A DNA stretch of 64,000 bases from Actinomadura luteofluorescens (GTDB lineage Bacteria; Actinomycetota; Actinomycetes; Streptosporangiales; Streptosporangiaceae): NCBI RefSeq assembly GCF_013409365.1, contig NZ_JACCBA010000001.1, positions 124,001-188,000 of the forward strand, read 5' to 3'. The translations under genes and the position numbers were made by a program. Position 1 is the first letter of the stretch. Each line of letters begins with the position of its first letter. Positions 50,435 through 61,539 of the stretch are shown piece after piece. The notes beneath the pieces are model-generated. The model saw only the letters and a list, made by a program, of their open reading frames with translations. It was not told the DNA's origin and searched no databases.

Positions 50435-51583
50435 GTGTCCGCCACCGACACCCTCGACGCGCTCGTCCCGGCCCGGGCCGTGTTCCACCCCGTGGTCGAC
50501 CTCGGCACGGGCGCCGTCGTCGCCGTCGAGGCGCACGCCGGCCCGGCCGAGGGGCCCGGCCCGTCCGGCGGCCCTGCGCGGCCCGACCCGGCGTCCGGGG
50601 ACGTGCGGCGCGCGGTCGAGGCGGCACGCGCGGCTGCCGAGCTGCGAACGCCGCTGCCGCTGCAGATCGGGCTGCGCGCCGAGACCCTCGCGAGCGGCGG
50701 GCACCTGCTGGACGGCCTGCACCGCGGCCTCGGCGAGACCGGACGGCGCCCCCAAGAGATCATCATTTGCGTCGGCGGGGGCTTCCCGCCCGCGCGGCGC
50801 CCGGCCCTCGCCGCCGCGCTGTCGGCGCTGCGCCGCGCCGGGTACCTCGTCGGGCTCTCCGGCCTCGGCTCCGCGCACACCCCGCTCGACCTGCTGGTCG
50901 ACGGCGCCTCCTACCTGCTCAAGCTCGATCCCGGGCTCGCCCGGTCGGCGGCCGCCGACCCGCGCCGCGCGGCGCTCGTCGCGAGCCTGGTCGAGCTGGC
51001 GCACCGGCTGGAGACGCACGTCCTCGCTCCGGGCATGACGACGCGCGACCAGGTGCTGCACCTGCGCGAGGCCGGCGTCCGGCTCGTCCAGGGCCCGGCC
51101 CTCGCGCCGCCGGACTGGCGGCCCGGCATGCCGGTGCACATCCCGGTCACGGGCGAGCGCGAGCCGCCCGCCCGTCCCGGCGCCGGGCTCGGGCCGCGGG
51201 TGTCGGAGTTCACCCTCCCCGCGGTGACGCTGCCGCGGACGGCGACGGCCGGCGAGGTGCTCACCGTGCTCAACGCCGAAACCGGCGCCACCAGCGTCGT
51301 CCTGGTGGACGAGCGGCAGCGCCCGAGCTTCACCGTGGACCGGACGCGCTTCCTGCTCCAGCTGTCGGGCGCGTACGGGCACGCCCTGCACGCGCGCCGC
51401 CCCGCCGCGCGGCTCGCCGACCCGCCGCGGCCGGTGCCGCGCACCGTCCCGGCGATCGCCGCGCTGCGGGCGGCGGGCGCCGAGGACGAGCGCGTCTACG
51501 ACGACCTGGTGGTGGTGGACGAGGTCGGCCGCTGCCTCGGCATCGTCCGGGTGGCCGACCTCATCCGGGCCATGTCGCGCTGA
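50435..51583 (+). CDS. Degenerate EAL-domain protein with a C-terminal CBS-like region
   Basis: A 382-residue soluble protein. Residues 10-230 align by eye with c-di-GMP phosphodiesterase EAL domains, but the catalytic residues are gone. The EAL motif is EAH (32-34). The metal-binding LEITE segment reads ICVGG (111-115). DDFGTG appears as SGLGSA (142-147), and AEGVE is APGMT (198-202). The shape motifs LLKLD (161-165) and LVQG (217-220) remain. Residues 235-382 look like a CBS pair. It is probably a sensor or scaffold, possibly a c-di-GMP or nucleotide receptor. The start is GTG 50435. Confidence 0.75.
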   Translation: MSATDTLDALVPARAVFHPVVDLGTGAVVAVEAHAGPAEGPGPSGGPARPDPASGDVRRAVEAARAAAELRTPLPLQIGLRAETLASGGHLLDGLHRGLGETGRRPQEIIICVGGGFPPARRPALAAALSALRRAGYLVGLSGLGSAHTPLDLLVDGASYLLKLDPGLARSAAADPRRAALVASLVELAHRLETHVLAPGMTTRDQVLHLREAGVRLVQGPALAPPDWRPGMPVHIPVTGEREPPARPGAGLGPRVSEFTLPAVTLPRTATAGEVLTVLNAETGATSVVLVDERQRPSFTVDRTRFLLQLSGAYGHALHARRPAARLADPPRPVPRTVPAIAALRAAGAEDERVYDDLVVVDEVGRCLGIVRVADLIRAMSR

Positions 51584-51599
51584 GATCGCCGCTGGGGAC

Positions 51600-52298
51600 C
51601 TAGCCCGTCCCGGGTGATCCGTTATGTGGATCAAGGCCGGAAAGTTCCGTCACGGCCGTCTCCTGGGCGAGGATGGCCGCCTGGACGCGGCTGCCGAGCC
51701 CCAGTTTGGCGAGGATCCTGCTCACGTGCGTCTTGGTGGTCGTCTCGGCCATGGCGAGCCGGGCCGCGATCTGCCCGTTCGACAGCCCCTCCCCGAGGCA
51801 GGCGAACACCTCGCGCTCGCGCGGCGTCAGCTCCGCCAGCCCCGGCACCTCCGCCGCGGCCGCCGGACGCGCCGCGAAGGCGCCGATCAGCCGGCGGGTG
51901 ACCCGGGGGGCGATGATCCCCTCGCCCGCGGCGACCGTCCGCACGGCCTCCACCAGCCTGTCGGCGTCGACGTCCTTGAGCAGGAACCCGGCGGCCCCCG
52001 CCCGCAGCGCCCCGAACACGTACTCGTCCATGTCGAACGTCGTCAGCACCAGGACGTCGGTGAACGCGGAGATCAGCCGGGTGGCGGCGATGCCGTCCAG
52101 GCGGGGCATGCGGACGTCCATGAGCACCACGTCGGGCCGCAGCTCGCCGGCCAGCTCCACCGCCCGCGCCCCGTCGGCGGCCTCGCCGACCACCCGCACG
52201 CCCGCCGCGGCGCCGAGGATCAGCACCAGCCCCGCCCGCACCGCCGCCTGGTCGTCGGCGACCAGCACGTCGATCACGCCGTCCCCCGCCGCGCTCAC
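51600..52298 (-). CDS. NarL/FixJ-family response regulator
   Basis: A 232-residue two-domain regulator. The receiver has ADDQAAVRAGL, phospho-acceptor D61 in VVLMDVRMPRLDG, and the switch Thr and Lys in VLTTFDMDEY and FLLKD. The output HTH is LuxR-type: LTPREREVFACLGEGLSNGQ to KTHVSRILAKLGL. The start GTG 52298 overlaps the kinase stop (GTGA), so the pair is coupled. The stimulus and targets are unknown. Confidence 0.93.
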   Translation of the reverse strand: MSAAGDGVIDVLVADDQAAVRAGLVLILGAAAGVRVVGEAADGARAVELAGELRPDVVLMDVRMPRLDGIAATRLISAFTDVLVLTTFDMDEYVFGALRAGAAGFLLKDVDADRLVEAVRTVAAGEGIIAPRVTRRLIGAFAARPAAAAEVPGLAELTPREREVFACLGEGLSNGQIAARLAMAETTTKTHVSRILAKLGLGSRVQAAILAQETAVTELSGLDPHNGSPGTG

Positions 52299-53491
52299 GC
52301 CGCCCCGCCCAGCGAGTCGACGGGCAGCTCGGCGTGCACCCGCCACCGGCCGCCGTCCGGCCCGGCGGCGAACCTCCCGGCGAGCATCGCGGCCCGCTCG
52401 CGCATCCCGACCAGGCCGCTGCCGGTGCCGGGCAGCCGGGAGCCGTCCCGGCCGAGCGGGCTCAGCACGTCGATCACCACGTTCCCGCCCGCGTACTCCA
52501 CCCGCACGTCGGCGCGCCCCGGCCCGGCGTGCTTCAGCGCGTTCGTCAGCGACTCCTGGACGATCCGGTAGGCGGCCAGCTCGACCGCCGCCGGCAGCTC
52601 CGGCTGCTCCCCGGCGACCTCCAGCCGCGCCGACAGGTCGGACCGCGCGGTGTGCCGGACGAGCCGGTCCAGCTCGGCCAGCCGCGGCCGCGCCGCCGGG
52701 TCCGCGCCGTCGCCCTCGCGCAGCAGCCCGATCATCCGCCGCATCTCGGCGAGCCCCTGCACGCTGTTCTCCCGGATGACCTCCATCGCCCGGTCCACCG
52801 CCTCGCGGTCCAGGCTCCGCACCTTCAGCACGGCCGAGGAGTGCAGCGCGACCGCGCTCAGGTGGTTGGCGATCACGTCGTGCAGCTCGCGGGCCATCCG
52901 GGCGCGCTCGGCGGTCACGGCGGCCCGCCGGTCCATCTCGGCCAGCCGCGCCACCTGCTCGGCGCGCTCCCGCTCGGCCTCGGCTCGTGCCCGCTCGGCC
53001 TCGGCGCGGGACCGGTGCTCCCGGACCGCCATCGCGGTCAGCACCGGCGTCACCCACACCACCCCGGCGACCGAGGCGGCGAGCACGCCGACCGCCACAC
53101 CGCGCAGCGCCGCCGCCGTCGCGAGCGCCACCGCCGCGCTCGCCGCGAGCGTCGCCCCGAGCAGCCACTCCGCCGTCCGTCGCCGCCCGTACAGGCTCGC
53201 CGCGTACAGCACGTCCCCGTAGATCATCGCGGTGGCGAGGCTCGGCCCGAACGCGACGTCGGCGAAGTTGAACGGCGTCGCCAGCAGCAGCCCGGCTAGC
53301 GGGGCCGTCCGCCGCAGCGGTATCGCCGCGCACAGCCCGAGCAGGGGGATCAGGCGCAGCCAGAACGAGGGATTCCAGCCGTGGGACCACACCGTGTGCC
53401 CGTGCGCCGCGAGCACCACCAGGCCGCCCGCGAGCGCGGCGGCGGCGATCAGCGCGTCCTGGCGTGTGGTGAGACGTCGGAGCCTGTGCAC
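52295..53491 (-). CDS. Sensor histidine kinase, HisKA_3 (NarL-partner) type
   Basis: A 398-residue membrane kinase. Four or five hydrophobic helices (about 12-150) form the sensor, followed by a coiled coil rich in Glu, Arg and Ala (155-190). The phospho-acceptor is H204 in ARELHDVIANHLSAV. The ATPase domain shows ESLTNALKHAG and GSGLVGMRERAAML. It has no large extracytoplasmic domain, so it may sense the membrane itself, as cell-envelope stress kinases do. The GTG start lies at 53491. It sits first in the two-gene operon. Confidence 0.92.
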   Translation of the reverse strand: MHRLRRLTTRQDALIAAAALAGGLVVLAAHGHTVWSHGWNPSFWLRLIPLLGLCAAIPLRRTAPLAGLLLATPFNFADVAFGPSLATAMIYGDVLYAASLYGRRRTAEWLLGATLAASAAVALATAAALRGVAVGVLAASVAGVVWVTPVLTAMAVREHRSRAEAERARAEAERERAEQVARLAEMDRRAAVTAERARMARELHDVIANHLSAVALHSSAVLKVRSLDREAVDRAMEVIRENSVQGLAEMRRMIGLLREGDGADPAARPRLAELDRLVRHTARSDLSARLEVAGEQPELPAAVELAAYRIVQESLTNALKHAGPGRADVRVEYAGGNVVIDVLSPLGRDGSRLPGTGSGLVGMRERAAMLAGRFAAGPDGGRWRVHAELPVDSLGGAA

Positions 53492-53646
53492 GGGTCCATC
53501 TCAGCATCCCGCCCGCGATGCCTCGTCCGCCCCGGTGAGGAGCCCGCGTACATCCTTCGGACGACCCGCGGAACCTCACCGCAGACGACGATCCGCCCCG
53601 TTCCGGGGCCGACGATGGGATCCCGGCCGTCGAAAGGGGATGCCAC

Positions 53647-54222
53647 GTGCTGCTTGCGGTGATCGCCGGATGCGAGATCGGCTTCTGGGTCCTGCTGGCC
53701 GCGGGCCTCCTCGCCCGCTACCCGCTGCGCCTGCGCCGCACCGGCGCGGCGCTCCTGCTGTGCGTCCCGCTGGTCGACCTGGTCCTGCTGGCCGCGACGG
53801 CGATCGACCTGCGCGGCGGCGCGACCGCCGGCACGGCCCACGGGCTGGCGGCGGCCTACCTCGGCTACTCGGTCGCCTTCGGCCACAGCATGACGCGCTG
53901 GGCGGACGAGCGCTTCGCCCACCGCTTCGCCGGCGGCCCGCCGCCCACCCGCGCTCCGAAGTACGGAGCGGCGCGCGTCCGCCACGAGTGGCGCGAGTTC
54001 GGCAAGGCCGCCCTCGCCACGGCCATCGCCTGCGCCCTGCTCCTGGCGATGATCGCCCTGGTCGGCGACGCCGACCGCACGCGGGCCCTCGACGCCTGGC
54101 TGGGGCGCCTCGGATTCGTCCTGGCGATCTGGTTCCTGTGGCCGGTCACGACCACCCTCTGGCCGCCCAGGCCGCGGGACGGGGCCGCCCGCGACTCCGC
54201 CGGGCGGGCACGGCCAGAGTGA
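53647..54222 (+). CDS. Hypothetical integral membrane protein, 191 aa
   Basis: About five hydrophobic helices (3-22, 34-54, 66-80, 118-140 and 150-168). A charged central loop (RFAHRFAGGPPPTRAPKYG) lies inside, and GHSMTRWADERFAHR is a distinctive motif I recall from actinobacterial orphans. Function is unknown. The GTG start at 53647 follows GAAAGGGG. It is divergent from the histidine kinase (155-bp gap), so it could be a target of that system. That is only positional. Confidence 0.65.
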   Translation: MLLAVIAGCEIGFWVLLAAGLLARYPLRLRRTGAALLLCVPLVDLVLLAATAIDLRGGATAGTAHGLAAAYLGYSVAFGHSMTRWADERFAHRFAGGPPPTRAPKYGAARVRHEWREFGKAALATAIACALLLAMIALVGDADRTRALDAWLGRLGFVLAIWFLWPVTTTLWPPRPRDGAARDSAGRARPE

Positions 54223-54332
54223 CGACCCGCCCGCCCTGGAAGCGGCCGACGGCGGCCACGTTCGCGGCCTCGCTTGCCCGAGCGCACGGGCGCGGTGTCC
54301 CATGGGCGGTGATCGAGCGGAAAGGGGCCGGG

Positions 54333-54746
54333 ATGGACCCACTGGTGCTGGCCGCGGCGACCGCCGTGGTCGGGGCGATGGCGACGGACGGGTGGCAGCA
54401 GGGCCGGGCCGCGGTGGTCGCGCTGTGGCGCCGGGCCAGGCCCGCCGACGCGCCGGCCGTCGAGGGCGAGCTGGAGGCCGTGCGCGAGGAGGTCCTCGCG
54501 GCGCGGGAGTCCGGCGACCGGGCGGCCGAGGACGGCCTGGTGGCCGACTGGGAGCGCCGGCTGCGCAGGCTGCTGGCCGCCGACCCGCGGATCGGCGCCG
54601 AACTGCGGCGGCTCGTGGACGAGGAGCTCGGCCCCCTGCTGCCCGAGGAGGAGCGCGACCGGGCCCGGACGATCACCCAGAACGCGACCGCGTCCGGGAA
54701 CGGCCGGATCTACCAGGCGGGCCGCGACCTGCACAACCGGTCCTGA
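54333..54746 (+). CDS. Small protein with C-terminal possible amyloid-signalling (BASS-like) motif
   Basis: A 137-residue protein. A hydrophobic N-terminal helix (PLVLAAATAVVGAMATDGW) leads into a highly charged helical middle (about 30-112). The tail TQNATASGNGRIYQAGRDLH follows and ends the protein. N-x-A-x-x-G-x-G and the YQAGRD core resemble short motifs at the ends of actinobacterial NLR-associated proteins, described as bacterial amyloid signalling sequences. ATG 54333 has AAAGGGG 8 nt upstream. A partner (NB-ARC or effector) is not in the window, so the role is inferred from the motif alone. Confidence 0.6.
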   Translation: MDPLVLAAATAVVGAMATDGWQQGRAAVVALWRRARPADAPAVEGELEAVREEVLAARESGDRAAEDGLVADWERRLRRLLAADPRIGAELRRLVDEELGPLLPEEERDRARTITQNATASGNGRIYQAGRDLHNRS

Positions 54747-54772
54747 CCGGTGGCCGCGCCGTCCACGCACGC

Positions 54773-54805
54773 GTGAGGCCGCGCCCGGGCGGGGCGCGGC
54801 CTCAC
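54773..54805. terminator. 14-bp stem hairpin at the end of the suf operon
   Basis: GTGAGGCCGCGCCC and its exact complement enclose a 5-nt loop. It lies 13 bp beyond the sufT stop and 26 bp beyond the stop of the convergent small gene. It probably terminates both. Confidence 0.7.
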
Positions 54806-54818
54806 GGCGTGGTGCGGG

Positions 54819-55199
54819 TCAGACGTTGAAGCCGAGGGCGCGGAGCTGGTCGCGGCCCTCGTCGGTGATCTTGTCGGGGCCCCACGGCGGCAGCCAGACC
54901 CAGTTGATCTTGACGTCCTTGGCGAGGCCCTCCAGCGCGCTGTGGGCCTGGTCCTCGATCACGTCGGTGAGCGGGCAGGCCGCGCTGGTGAGCGTCATGT
55001 CCAGGGTGGCGACCTCGTCCGTCAGGTCGACGCCGTACACCAGGCCGAGATCGACGACGTTGATGCCGAGCTCGGGGTCGACGACGTCCTTGAGGGCCTC
55101 CAGGATCTCCGCCTCCTCCTCGGAGGGGGCGGCGGCCGCGGGCGCCTCGGCGTCGGGCGTCTCCTGGGCGGGCGTGTCGGTCGCGGGCGTGTCGGTCAT
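54819..55199 (-). CDS. sufT: SufT-like metal-sulfur cluster assembly factor (MIP18/DUF59)
   Basis: A 126-residue protein; after an acidic Pro/Thr/Ala tail (1-35) the DUF59 domain follows. Key motifs are VVDPELGINVVDLGLVYG, LTSAACPLTDVIEDQ with the conserved Cys, and VWLPPWGPDKITDEGRDQL. SufT proteins help mature Fe-S enzymes under high demand. ATG 55199 overlaps the sufU stop (ATGA). It is the last gene of the suf operon. Confidence 0.9.
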   Translation of the reverse strand: MTDTPATDTPAQETPDAEAPAAAAPSEEEAEILEALKDVVDPELGINVVDLGLVYGVDLTDEVATLDMTLTSAACPLTDVIEDQAHSALEGLAKDVKINWVWLPPWGPDKITDEGRDQLRALGFNV

Positions 55200-55654
55200 G
55201 GTGCCTCTCCGAGTGCGCGGGCGGTCGCGTCCTTCCACGCCATCCAGGCGAGCAGGGCGCATTTGATCCGGGCGGGGTACTTCGAGACCCCGGCGAAGGC
55301 GACGGCGTCCTCCAGGACGTCCTCGTCGGGCGCGACGTCCTGGCCGCGGGACTGCATCAGCGCCAGGAACTCCTCGCCGACCGCCATCCCCTCCTTGACG
55401 GACTTGCCGATCAGCAGGTCGGACATCACCGAGGCGCTGGCCTGGCTGATCGAGCAGCCCATGGCGTCATAGGACACGTCGGCGACCGTGGCGTCCTGGC
55501 CCTCGCCCTCCAGGTGGACGCGCAGCGTCACCTCGTCGCCGCACGTGGGGTTGACGTGGTGCGCCTCACCCTCGTACGGCTCCCGCAGCCCCTTGTGCAG
55601 GGGGTTGCGGTAGTGGTCCAGGATGACCTCCTGGTACATCGCCTCCAGCTGCAT
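55196..55654 (-). CDS. sufU: SufU, zinc-dependent sulfur acceptor of SufS
   Basis: A 152-residue protein that takes persulfide sulfur from SufS and passes it to the SufBCD scaffold. Zinc and sulfur-relay cysteines are C38 (NPTCGD, with D40), C67 (GCSISQAS) and C132 (IKCALL). The insert after GCSISQ is SufU-like and lacks the IscU His, so SufU fits better than IscU. Its start is 54 bp after the sufS stop. The overlap with sufT couples them. Confidence 0.93.
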   Translation of the reverse strand: MQLEAMYQEVILDHYRNPLHKGLREPYEGEAHHVNPTCGDEVTLRVHLEGEGQDATVADVSYDAMGCSISQASASVMSDLLIGKSVKEGMAVGEEFLALMQSRGQDVAPDEDVLEDAVAFAGVSKYPARIKCALLAWMAWKDATARALGEAP

Positions 55655-55708
55655 GGCGTCCCTTCCAAACCTTTCTCGCTACAACCTGGGCGCGGCACGT
55701 CGTGTTCC

Positions 55709-57744
<2,036 letters not shown>

Positions 57745-57768
57745 TGCGTGTAGTCCTTCGTCGTGCGG

Positions 57769-58086
57769 TCAGTCGTCGCCGGCGAGCGAGACGTAGACCT
57801 CGCCGTCCTCGACCCTGACCTTGTAGGTGGCGACCGGCTGCGTGGCCGGCGGGTTGGTGGGCTTGCCGCTGCGCAGGTCGAAGCAGGACCCGTGCAGCCA
57901 GCACTCGATGGTGCCGTTGTAGACCTCGCCCTCGGAGAGCGAGACCTCGGCGTGCGAGCAGATGTCGTTCAGCGCGAACACGTCGCCGCCGCTCCGCGCG
58001 ATGACGACGGGCGTGTCGTCGACCTCGACGCCGAGCGCCCCGTCGGCGGGGACCTCGTCCAGGGCGCAGACCTTCACGTAGGTCAC
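57769..58086 (-). CDS. Rieske-type [2Fe-2S] ferredoxin in the suf operon
   Basis: A 105-residue ferredoxin related to the small electron carriers of non-haem iron oxygenases. Cluster ligands are C43, H45 and C62, H65 in ICSHAEVSL and ECWLHGSCFD. It is a regular member of actinobacterial suf operons between sufD and sufC and may feed electrons to assembly or act as a first client. The GTG start at 58086 overlaps the sufD stop (GTGA). Confidence 0.92.
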   Translation of the reverse strand: MTYVKVCALDEVPADGALGVEVDDTPVVIARSGGDVFALNDICSHAEVSLSEGEVYNGTIECWLHGSCFDLRSGKPTNPPATQPVATYKVRVEDGEVYVSLAGDD

Positions 58087-59219
58087 TTGGCCGCTCCCTG
58101 GTCCAGTTCCGCCTCGATCGCCTCGCGCACCTTCTCGCGCACCTCGGCGACCTCGATGCGCTCGATGAGCTGGCCGAGGAAGCCCCGGACCACCATGCGG
58201 CGCGCCTGGTCGAAGGTGATGCCGCGCGCCTGGAGGTAGAACAGGTGCTCGTCGTCGAGCCGCCCGGACGCCGAGGCGTGCCCGGCGCCGGCGACCTCGC
58301 CGGTGAGGATCTCCAGGTTCGGCACCGAGTCGACCCGCGTCCCGTCGGTGAGCACGAGGTTGCGGTTCAGCTCGTAGGTGTCGGTGCCCTCGGCCTCCGC
58401 GCGGATGATCACGTCGCCGATCCAGACGGCGTGCGCGTCCCGGTCCTGCAGGGCGCCGCGGTAGTCGACGCGGCTGCGGCAGTGCGGGACGGCGTGGTCG
58501 ACCAGGAGGCGGTGCTCCAGGTGCTGGCCGCCGTCGACGAAGTACACCCCGTACAGCTCGGCGTCGCCGCCGGGCCCCTCGTAGGCGACGGACGGGGAGA
58601 TCCGCACGACGTCGCCGCCGAGCGAGACGTTGTGCGAGACGAACCGGGCGTCGCGGCCGAGCCGGGCGTGCTGGTGGGAGACGTGGACGCCGTCGTCCGC
58701 CCAGTCCTGCAGGCTGATCACCGAGAGGCGGGCGCCGTCGCCGACGACGAACTCGACGTTGTCGGCGTAGGTCGCCGACCCGTGGTGCGCCAGCACGACG
58801 GTGGCCTCGGCGAAGGGCTCCAGGACGACGGTGGTGTGCCCGTAGGCGGCGGCCGAGGCGTCCTCGCCGCGCAGCCGCAGCACCGTCGGCGCCGAGGCGG
58901 CGGTCTCCTTCGGGACGGTCACGACCGTGGCCTGGGTGAAGGAGGTCCACGCCTGGGCGCTGACCCGGTCGGCGGGGACGTAGGCCCTGCCGAGGCGCTC
59001 GTCGTCGCGGCCGACGGTCTCGACGGTCACCTCGGGCGCCGCCTCGACCTCCAGCAGGACCTTGCCGCCGTCCTCCGCCGTGCCGTTGTGCAGGCCGCGC
59101 AGGCGCCGCAGCGGGGTGAACCGCCACTCCTCCTCGCGGCCCGTGGGCACGTCGAAGTCGGCGACCTCGTAGGACGCCTTCTCGTGCAGCGTCGAGAGAG
59201 GCTTCTGCTCCAGCCCCAT
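58083..59219 (-). CDS. sufD: SufD, Fe-S scaffold subunit
   Basis: A 378-residue beta-helix protein that pairs with SufB. Recognisable blocks are HLEHRLLVDHAVPHCRS, GALQDRDAHAVWIGDVII and SVPNLEILTGEVAGAGHA. The last includes the conserved His expected at the SufB-SufD interface. ATG 59219 shares a base with the sufB stop (TGATG), so the subunits are made in step. Confidence 0.94.
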   Translation of the reverse strand: MGLEQKPLSTLHEKASYEVADFDVPTGREEEWRFTPLRRLRGLHNGTAEDGGKVLLEVEAAPEVTVETVGRDDERLGRAYVPADRVSAQAWTSFTQATVVTVPKETAASAPTVLRLRGEDASAAAYGHTTVVLEPFAEATVVLAHHGSATYADNVEFVVGDGARLSVISLQDWADDGVHVSHQHARLGRDARFVSHNVSLGGDVVRISPSVAYEGPGGDAELYGVYFVDGGQHLEHRLLVDHAVPHCRSRVDYRGALQDRDAHAVWIGDVIIRAEAEGTDTYELNRNLVLTDGTRVDSVPNLEILTGEVAGAGHASASGRLDDEHLFYLQARGITFDQARRMVVRGFLGQLIERIEVAEVREKVREAIEAELDQGAAK

Positions 59220-60631
59220 CAGCCGACGGCTCCTTCCATCTGCAGCTCGATGAGCCGGTTCAGCTCCAGGGCGTACTCCATCGGCAGCTCGCGCGCGATC
59301 GGCTCGACGAACCCGCGCACGATCATCGCCATCGCCTCGTCCTCGGTGAGGCCGCGGCTCATCAGGTAGAACAGCTGCTGCTCGGACACCTTGGAGACGG
59401 TGGCCTCGTGGCCCATCTCCACGTCGTCCTCGCGGACGTCGACGTAGGGGTAGGTGTCGGAACGGCTGATCTGGTCGACCAGCAGCGCGTCGCACTTGAC
59501 CGTGGACTTGCTGTGCTCGGCCCCCTCCTGGATCTGCACCAGGCCGCGGTAGGACGTGCGGCCTCCGCCGCGCGCCACCGACTTGGAGATGATGCTGCTG
59601 GAGGTGTTCGGCGCGGCGTGCACCATCTTCGCGCCGGCGTCCTGGTGCTGGTCCTCGCCCGCGAACGCGATCGACAGGGTCTCGCCCTTGGCGTGCTCGC
59701 CGAGCAGGTAGATCGCCGGGTACTTCATGGTGACCTTGGAGCCGATGTTGCCGTCGACCCACTCCATGGTGGCGCCCTCGTAGGCGACGGCGCGCTTGGT
59801 CACCAGGTTGTAGACGTTGTTGGACCAGTTCTGGATCGTCGTGTAGCGGACGCGGGCGTCCTTCTTCACGACGATCTCCACGACGGCCGAGTGCAGCGAG
59901 TCGGACTTGTAGATCGGGGCGGTGCAGCCCTCGACGTAGTGGACGTAGGAGCCCTCGTCGGCGATGATCAGCGTCCGCTCGAACTGGCCCATGTTCTCGG
60001 TGTTGATCCGGAAGTAGGCCTGGAGCGGGATCTCCACGTGCACGCCCGGCGGGACGTAGATGAACGAGCCGCCCGACCACACGGCGGTGTTGAGCGCGGC
60101 GAACTTGTTGTCGCCGACCGGGATCACCGAGCCGAAGTACTCCTGGAAGATCTCCGGGTGCTCGCGCAGGCCGGTGTCGGTGTCGACGAAGATGACGCCC
60201 TTCTCCTCAAGGTCCTCGCGGATCTTGTGGTAGACGACCTCCGACTCGTACTGGGCGGCGACGCCGGCGATGAGGCGCTGCTTCTCCGCCTCGGGGATGC
60301 CGAGCTTGTCGTAGGTGTTCTTGATGTCCTCGGGGAGCTCCTCCCAGGACGTGGCCTGCTGCTCCGTGGAGCGCACGAAGTACTTGATGTTCTCGAAGTC
60401 GATGCCCGTCAGGTCCGAGCCCCAGGTGGGCATCGGCTTCTTGCTGAACAGCCGCAGCCCCTTGAGGCGCAGGTCGAGCATCCACTCGGGCTCGTTCTTC
60501 TTGCCCGAGATGTCGCGGACGACGTCCTCGTTCAGGCCTCGGCGCGCCGAGGCGCCGGCCGCGTCCGAGTCGGCCCAGCCGAACTTGTACCTGTCGAGCC
60601 CTTCGAGCTCCGGGTGGGCTGCCGTAGTCAT
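59219..60631 (-). CDS. sufB: SufB, Fe-S scaffold subunit
   Basis: A 470-residue protein, the main cluster-building subunit. It contains the nearly invariant [39 protein letters not shown] and the C-terminal [20 protein letters not shown]. Cysteine in KCDALLVD near residue 400 matches the catalytic Cys of SufB. No intein interrupts it, unlike in mycobacteria. ATG 60631 overlaps the sufR stop by 4 nt. Confidence 0.96.
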   Translation of the reverse strand: MTTAAHPELEGLDRYKFGWADSDAAGASARRGLNEDVVRDISGKKNEPEWMLDLRLKGLRLFSKKPMPTWGSDLTGIDFENIKYFVRSTEQQATSWEELPEDIKNTYDKLGIPEAEKQRLIAGVAAQYESEVVYHKIREDLEEKGVIFVDTDTGLREHPEIFQEYFGSVIPVGDNKFAALNTAVWSGGSFIYVPPGVHVEIPLQAYFRINTENMGQFERTLIIADEGSYVHYVEGCTAPIYKSDSLHSAVVEIVVKKDARVRYTTIQNWSNNVYNLVTKRAVAYEGATMEWVDGNIGSKVTMKYPAIYLLGEHAKGETLSIAFAGEDQHQDAGAKMVHAAPNTSSSIISKSVARGGGRTSYRGLVQIQEGAEHSKSTVKCDALLVDQISRSDTYPYVDVREDDVEMGHEATVSKVSEQQLFYLMSRGLTEDEAMAMIVRGFVEPIARELPMEYALELNRLIELQMEGAVG

Positions 60632-61479
60632 AGGGAGGTCCCTCCGGACTCCTCGTCACTGGTCAGATGCGTTCCGGCGGACGCCCCCGCGTCCGCCGTG
60701 TCCCCGCCAGGGGCGGCGTGCGCGGCGCGGGCGCCGCCCTCGCCGGTGTCGCCGGCCCCGCACAGCGAGCGGGAGCTGACGTGGGTGGTGCAGATGCCGT
60801 CGCCGTGCGCGATCGTGGCGAGCCGCTGAACGGGAGTGCCCAGCAGGCGGCTGAACGCCTCGGTCTCGGCCTCGCACAGCTGGGGGAACTCCGCCGCGAC
60901 GTGCGCGACAGGGCAGTGGTGCTGGCACAGCTGCTCGCCGCCGCCCGGCTGGGGCGCCTTGGCGGCGGCGGCCGCGTAGCCGTCCCCCGACAGGGCCTCG
61001 GCGAGCGTGCGGACCCGCTGGTGGGGCGGTGCGTCCTGCACGACGGGCCGGTACCGGCGCTCCAGGTCGGCGATCTGCCGCCGGGCGAACTCGGCGACCG
61101 CGTGGTCGCCGGCCGTCTCGGCGAGGAACCGCAGGGCGCTGGTCGCCAGATCGTCGTAGGCGTGCACGAAGGCGCTGCGCCCGGCGTCGGTGATGGCGAA
61201 CCACTTGGCGGGACGGCCCCGGCCGCGCCGGGACTGCGGCACCCGCGCCTTGCGGACCTCGATCATGCCCTCGGCCAGCAGCGCGTCCAGGTGCCGCCGG
61301 ATCGCCGCCGGCGTGAGGCCGACGCGCTCCCCGAGCGTGGACGCGGTGACGGGGCCGTGCTCGAGGATCAGCCTGGCCACCCGGGCGCGGGTGTCGCGCT
61401 CGGGCTGGCCGGACGGCACGCCGGCGGAGCGCACGGCGGCGCCCCCGGTGCTCGTCTGATCCTCGCCCACGTTTTTCAC
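60628..61479 (-). CDS. sufR: SufR, Fe-S-sensing repressor of the suf operon
   Basis: A 283-residue ArsR/DeoR-like winged-helix regulator (HTH at about 43-75, [20 protein letters not shown]) with a C-terminal cluster-binding part. The likely [4Fe-4S] ligands are C185, C189 and C202 in [10 protein letters not shown] and PQLCEAE, the layout of mycobacterial and Streptomyces SufR. When it holds a cluster it represses suf. The start is GTG 61479, though GTG 61470 is equally possible, and the operator overlaps the first codon, so the mRNA is probably leaderless. It is the first gene of an eight-gene operon. Confidence 0.92.
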   Translation of the reverse strand: MKNVGEDQTSTGGAAVRSAGVPSGQPERDTRARVARLILEHGPVTASTLGERVGLTPAAIRRHLDALLAEGMIEVRKARVPQSRRGRGRPAKWFAITDAGRSAFVHAYDDLATSALRFLAETAGDHAVAEFARRQIADLERRYRPVVQDAPPHQRVRTLAEALSGDGYAAAAAKAPQPGGGEQLCQHHCPVAHVAAEFPQLCEAETEAFSRLLGTPVQRLATIAHGDGICTTHVSSRSLCGAGDTGEGGARAAHAAPGGDTADAGASAGTHLTSDEESGGTSL

Positions 61480-61490
61480 AACATCAGTGT
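61476..61490 (-). promoter_or_regulatory. SufR-type operator at the sufR start
   Basis: Read on the minus strand it is ACACT-GATGT-TGTGA. This equals the ACACT-N5-TGTGA box I recall for M. tuberculosis SufR. It includes the GTG start codon of sufR, which fits autorepression from a leaderless promoter. Recognition by this SufR is inferred. Confidence 0.6.
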
Positions 61491-61539
61491 GCCGTAATTA
61501 CTTCCCGCGAAACACCGGTTCGCCGATGTCGTAGCTCAC

